64,000 bases of DNA from Rhodamnia argentea (lineage: Eukaryota > Streptophyta > Magnoliopsida > Myrtales > Myrtaceae), in the NCBI RefSeq assembly GCF_020921035.1, contig NC_063156.1, forward strand, positions 3,596,001 to 3,660,000, in the 5' to 3' direction. Position numbers and translations under genes: made by a program. Positions within the stretch are counted from its first letter, which is position 1; every line of letters begins with the position of its first letter. Shown here piece by piece: positions 60,353-64,000 of the stretch. The notes beneath the pieces are model-generated. The model was not told where the DNA came from and ran no database searches. It saw only the letters and a list, made by a program, of their open reading frames with translations.

Positions 60353-62311
60353 TCATGGCAGTTTACTCACTGTGCCAAGAACTTCCACTTCAGCCTCCAC
60401 GACACACTCATCGCCAACTAAGTAATCTTGAACGGTTTTCAGCGGCAAGAAGGAGGGCCAACCCCAACTTTTAACTGCACTGTTGAACCAATTAGTACCT
60501 GCAAAAGAAGTATTAGCTGTATTAATGAGAATGATGGTGGCAAACCAAATAAATCATGTTAAATACTGACATTCCATTTAGACCACAGCGAGAAAGGGGG
60601 ATAAGAACTATAACATGTTTCGTTATAATGGCATTCTGGTTATCTTTCCATTCATTTTTTATGTAATTAAGCTTCGCTAAAGATTTTGTGCTGGCCATCC
60701 ATTTTAGATCAGCAGTTACCACCTGTCTCCTCATGCTTCTTGCCATCTTTCCCTTTTAACCAAATGGTAAAAGTGGCTTTGACTTTCTGATCACCTGAAT
60801 CTGCTAAACAAAGAAATATCGAAAGGTTTTTCTCCCTGTTACGCCCGTCACCCCTTGGATGTAGATGTAAATTCCTGAACATAAGGAGAAACGTAACCAA
60901 GTAATGATAAATGATCAGAACATAGGAATATGCAAAAGCAAAAAAGGAAAAAAAAACAAAAAAAACTACTGGGTGATATAAGAGGTACCAGTTGTGATTC
61001 CCTGCAGTGAATACTTCAGAGTAGCAATCATTCACCAAAGTGGAGAAGTTTGACATCTTCCATTCGTGACTAAAAGACTCCGGACTCGCTTTTAGTGTCA
61101 AGCATTCACCCAGACCTAAACTTTTGGCAACAAAAACCTCCACCCCGAACACACAAGTGTCATCAACAAGGTAGCCGTTTGACGGATTGATGAAAGTTTT
61201 CAGCGGCATAAATCTTGGAATACCCCATTTGGACTTCATCGTATGAAACCTCCTGTCTTTCCCTGCAACATATGAAGCGAGAGTTCTCCAAGCAACCAGA
61301 GGTGTAAATCACTTTTTCTTTCAAAGACGTAGGGAACAACGTACCTTCTCTTAACAAGTATTCATCGTGAATTTGATCGAACACAAAGAACCTAACAGTT
61401 GCATTTATCTCCCAGCCAACTTTCAGAGGATTGGCCTCAGAAAGAGCAAGATATAGGGACACGTGATCTTCCCCCTTCTTGCTCTTGTCTCCATTAGGAT
61501 AGAGAATCAATCTCCTACACAATGACAAAACACCAGGTTCAAGAAGCTTATACGCATGAAGAGTTTCAGTAGTTAGCTGAATAACAAATGGATTTGTCCG
61601 TTAAGAGATCTTCAATTTTGAGACCTGTGAGCAAACTTTCTCTCATCACCGAACACGATTGGAGCCTTTGTTTCTTTCATGAAGGAACGCATCACAATGC
61701 ATAATTAGCAATTTTGTAGTCCCCAGTAATCAGATGAAACAACCCACCTTAACCACATCTTTGCTTGGATACCCAGATACACTAGACTCATCTAAGTCTC
61801 CTAAGCCGTGGATCCAATCAGAAAGAACAACACAACCTAAAAGACACCCTCAAACCTTTTTTATGAAAATATATAAACCATAACCTTCGCTGTCCATGTT
61901 AAGAAACAATACAACCTAGAAGACACCGAGCATGGAGCAGCACAAAAAAACTTGTGCTTGCACAGAGAGATTACAGATTTACCACTTCTGGTCACCAACG
62001 TTGAACTCGTTCGTCTCGTACATGTTGATGTCGTGCTTTGACAATAGAGAGAAAGATTCGATCTTGAACACATAATGCGCCGGCGACATCACTCTCCTCT
62101 CCGTAGTTATCTCTGCTCAGTCACAACTCCCCCCAAAATCACAAACAGCGAAACAGCAATAACCCCAGAAAGGGAAAAAGAAATCAACTGAAGAAGATCG
62201 TTGTTTTTAGTTGTTTTTGGGGAGAAACTCGAAGAGGGAAGTGGTACCATCATGTTCGTCGTCCCCTTCAGCAGCATTTGAATCTATTGCTTCTCTTTTT
62301 ATCTTCGACAT
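60353..62311 (-). CDS. MATH-G: two-MATH-domain protein with basic/acidic N-terminal tail
   Basis: Six exons (62311-62248, 62112-61983, 61514-61345, 61262-60989, 60874-60723, 60498-60353) give 311 residues. Exon 1 is longer than in the other copies and adds a charged tail (MSKIKREAIDSNAAEGDDEH) that could act as a localisation signal. MATH 1 contains AHYVFKIESFSLLSKHDINM, LYPNGDKSKKGEDHVSLYLA and DDTCVFGVEVFVAKSLG. MATH 2 contains SHEWKMSNFSTLV, HPRGDGRNREKNLSIFLCLA and GDECVVEAEVEVLGTVSKL. Exon 5 is 15 nt shorter than in A/B/F. It is the most diverged intact copy, and C2 and D2 derive from a relative of it. A hAT element lies 172 bp upstream. Confidence 0.9.
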
Positions 62312-62755
62312 AGTCGGGGTTCTTCGAGTAGCCACAGCACGGATGATGCTTGATGACTCTCGTGGTGTTTGCCGGTGTGAGAGAAATGGAAGAAAAAAGA
62401 CTGCTTTTTACTTTCGTTCCCCAAGATTGAGTCGCTTCGTTCCGAAGAAATCATCATTGAGGAGAGATAAGAGAACTGAAACTAGACATGGCCAAAATGG
62501 AACCATGGCCCGGAATCGGCTCGGAACCGGCTCGTTTACCGGCCTAGAATCGGCCCGTTGACCGGGCCCACGGTTCCGGGCCAGTTCCAACCTGTTTATT
62601 TTAAAAAAATAAAAAGGTGGGTGGTTGGCCCAGTGGGGAAAGAGCCGTTGGGTTCTTCCCCAACCCCCGCGGCCCCCGCGACCCCCCTAAAACAAACGGC
62701 TCTTTGGGCCGCCGTTGCATGCACACAAAAAAAGTTAAATAACTCTCCCCTTCTC

Positions 62756-62763
62756 TATAAATA
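62756..62763 (+). promoter_or_regulatory. TATA box of the hAT transposase
   Basis: TATAAATA lies about 120 bp before the transposase ATG at 62,882, followed by a C/T/A-rich leader with tcaattctctcaa repeats. Confidence 0.5.
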
Positions 62764-62881
62764 TCTATCATCTCACTTTCATTTTTCTCACAAATCATCT
62801 CAACAATTTTCTCAATTCTCTCAAATTCTCTCAATCCCGCCTCAATTCTCTCAATCGGATTTCCGATCAATTCTCTCAAAA

Positions 62882-63529
62882 ATGACAAGTGGAAGCAGAA
62901 ATACTCAAAAGGCCAAGATGGCGATAGGAGATTCCGAGTATTCTATTCCTGGATATGATTATGATCCTCGTGAGTATGCATGTTGGGAAAACGACAACGA
63001 TAATATCAACGTTGTTCCCATTCCAAACGTCGAGCACGTCCCAACACAAGAAAGTCTTCATCATTCCACCGATGTCGAAGAAATGTCAACGTCAAATGAG
63101 CCGGAACGGAAGTGCCGAGAGAGTACATCCGACTTGTGGCTGCATTTCAACAAGGTACGTGATGAAAGCGAAGGTAAGTATAATATAACTTGTAAATATT
63201 GTTCGCAAACATACAAATTTACGAAAGGAGACGGTTACGTAACATTCCGTCGGCATCTAACGAAAAAACATCCAACTCAAGCGGGGAGCGACACTACGCA
63301 ACAACAAATTTTCGGGTACGCAAATTTTAATATTCATCCTTTATTCCGTTACACCGATGTACTTTATAAACAAACATTAGCTGAATACGTTGCCCTTGAT
63401 CATGCTCCGTTTACTACCGGTGAAAATTTTAATTTGAAATATTTGATAAATACTGCGTTGGTTCCGCAAACACCATTTATTTCAAAAAATACTCTCAAAC
63501 GCGAACTTTTGCATCTTTATAAAAAATAA
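62882..63529 (+). pseudogene. hAT transposase N-terminal part with BED zinc finger, ends at a premature stop
   Basis: The frame from ATG 62,882 carries a BED finger (SDLWLHFNKV, CKYCSQTYKF with the HLTKKH histidines). It is followed by the family region FGYANFNIHPL and ISKNTLKREL, then stops at 63,527-63,529 (LLHLYKK*). Related transposases run on for several hundred residues, so the stop is premature. Confidence 0.85.
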
Positions 63530-64000
63530 AAAAATCTTTAGCAAATTTTTTTGTGAAATTCAATGGATGTGTGCATTTAGGTAGCGATATTTGGAGTGAT
63601 CCTTGGCAAATTCATTCTTATATGGGTGTCACGTGTCATTGGATAGGTGACGACTAGACCATTAAAAAAAAACTTATTGCATTTCGAGTTTTTGATAAAA
63701 ACATTTGGCTCATAATATTTATAGAATAATTAGGCAAGTTTTAGAAGAGTATAATTTGATAAATAAAGTATTTTCAATTAATTTTGATAATGCCGCCGCA
63801 AATACCACTTTCATTTCCGAATTAGAAAATATTTGCAAACTCTATTTTGGTGGACAATTTTTTCACATTAGATGTGATTGCCATGTTTTAAATTTATGTG
63901 TATAAGATGTTTTATGACTCTTGACACTTCTCTCACCCTAATAAATTATGCAATTAAATTTTTATGGAGTCGTGCTCATTTTATGAAAGCATGAGGAAAA
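63530..64000 (+). pseudogene. Degenerate continuation of the hAT transposase
   Basis: Beyond the stop the sequence keeps hAT features broken by several stops and frame changes. They include an SDPWQIHSYMGVTCHW-like stretch near 63,597-63,650 and, from 63,705, HNIYRIIRQVLEEYNLINKV, FDNAAANT and HIRCDCHVLNLCV. The copy cannot make a full transposase and would depend on another element. Confidence 0.8.

Larger units (their letters stand above)
62483..64000 (+). mobile_element. hAT (RICESLEEPER-type) element, right end outside window
   Basis: It begins TAGACATGGCCAAAATGG, a typical plant hAT terminus, followed by G/C-rich subterminal palindromes (cggaaccggctcg, cccgttgaccgggccc). The preceding 8 bp ACTGAAAC (62,475-62,482) is the candidate target duplication. 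Related sequence upstream of D2 runs through 'actgaaac' (54,628-54,635) without interruption, giving the empty site. Confidence 0.85.

Overview
This is plant nuclear DNA. Spliced genes with GT-AG introns, a plant-type tRNA-Phe, Ty1/copia, MULE, hAT and Harbinger-type elements, and CT-rich 5' leaders all point to a eudicot. A woody Myrtales-like genome is my best guess, but that is inference from protein flavour only.

Positions 1-18,000 are an ordinary gene-dense region. A WDR6-type WD40 protein (18 visible exons, minus strand, 3' end outside the window) stands head to head with an ATG8i/h-type autophagy gene. A nuclear tRNA-Phe(GAA) gene lies in the 394 bp between their start codons. Beyond them is a minus-strand RING/C2H2 zinc-finger gene of the HEL2/ZNF598 ribosome-collision E3 ligase family. 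I traced all exon boundaries by frame-consistent splice sites.

Positions 18,000-62,500 are a rearranged cluster of genes for small proteins with two MATH (TRAF-homology) domains. Four copies look intact: A at 18.7 kb (+), B at 49.0 kb (+), F at 55.9 kb (+) and G at 60.4-62.3 kb (-). Three near-full copies are broken: C at 32.7 kb, D at 52.3 kb and E at 46.8 kb (-). Three are exon remnants: C2, D2 and H. All share one six-exon plan with conserved exon lengths (exon 2 = 130 nt, exon 3 = 170 nt).

The cluster is organised as two copies of a 7.3-kb segment. Block 1 (A + C + C2) spans 18,044 to about 42,520. Block 2 (B + D + D2) spans 48,331 to about 55,615. Block 1 has been inflated by about 17.2 kb of insertions, and block 2 preserves the empty sites. 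Block 2 is itself flanked by 2.63-kb inverted arms carrying copies E and F.

The insertions in block 1 are: (i) a 10.66-kb long-TIR Mutator-like element with a 9-bp target duplication, which contains a solo LTR and a second, transposase-bearing MULE with its own 9-bp target duplication; (ii) a 3.47-kb internally deleted Ty1/copia element; (iii) a 3.08-kb solo LTR. Another solo LTR lies between block 1 and arm E. A 477-bp Harbinger-type MITE is shared by C and D. A hAT element inserted 172 bp upstream of MATH-G runs off the right edge.

Nothing here looks like a new biochemical system. The unusual material is the architecture: a family of MATH genes being duplicated, inverted, broken and invaded, with matched empty sites that allow the events to be ordered.
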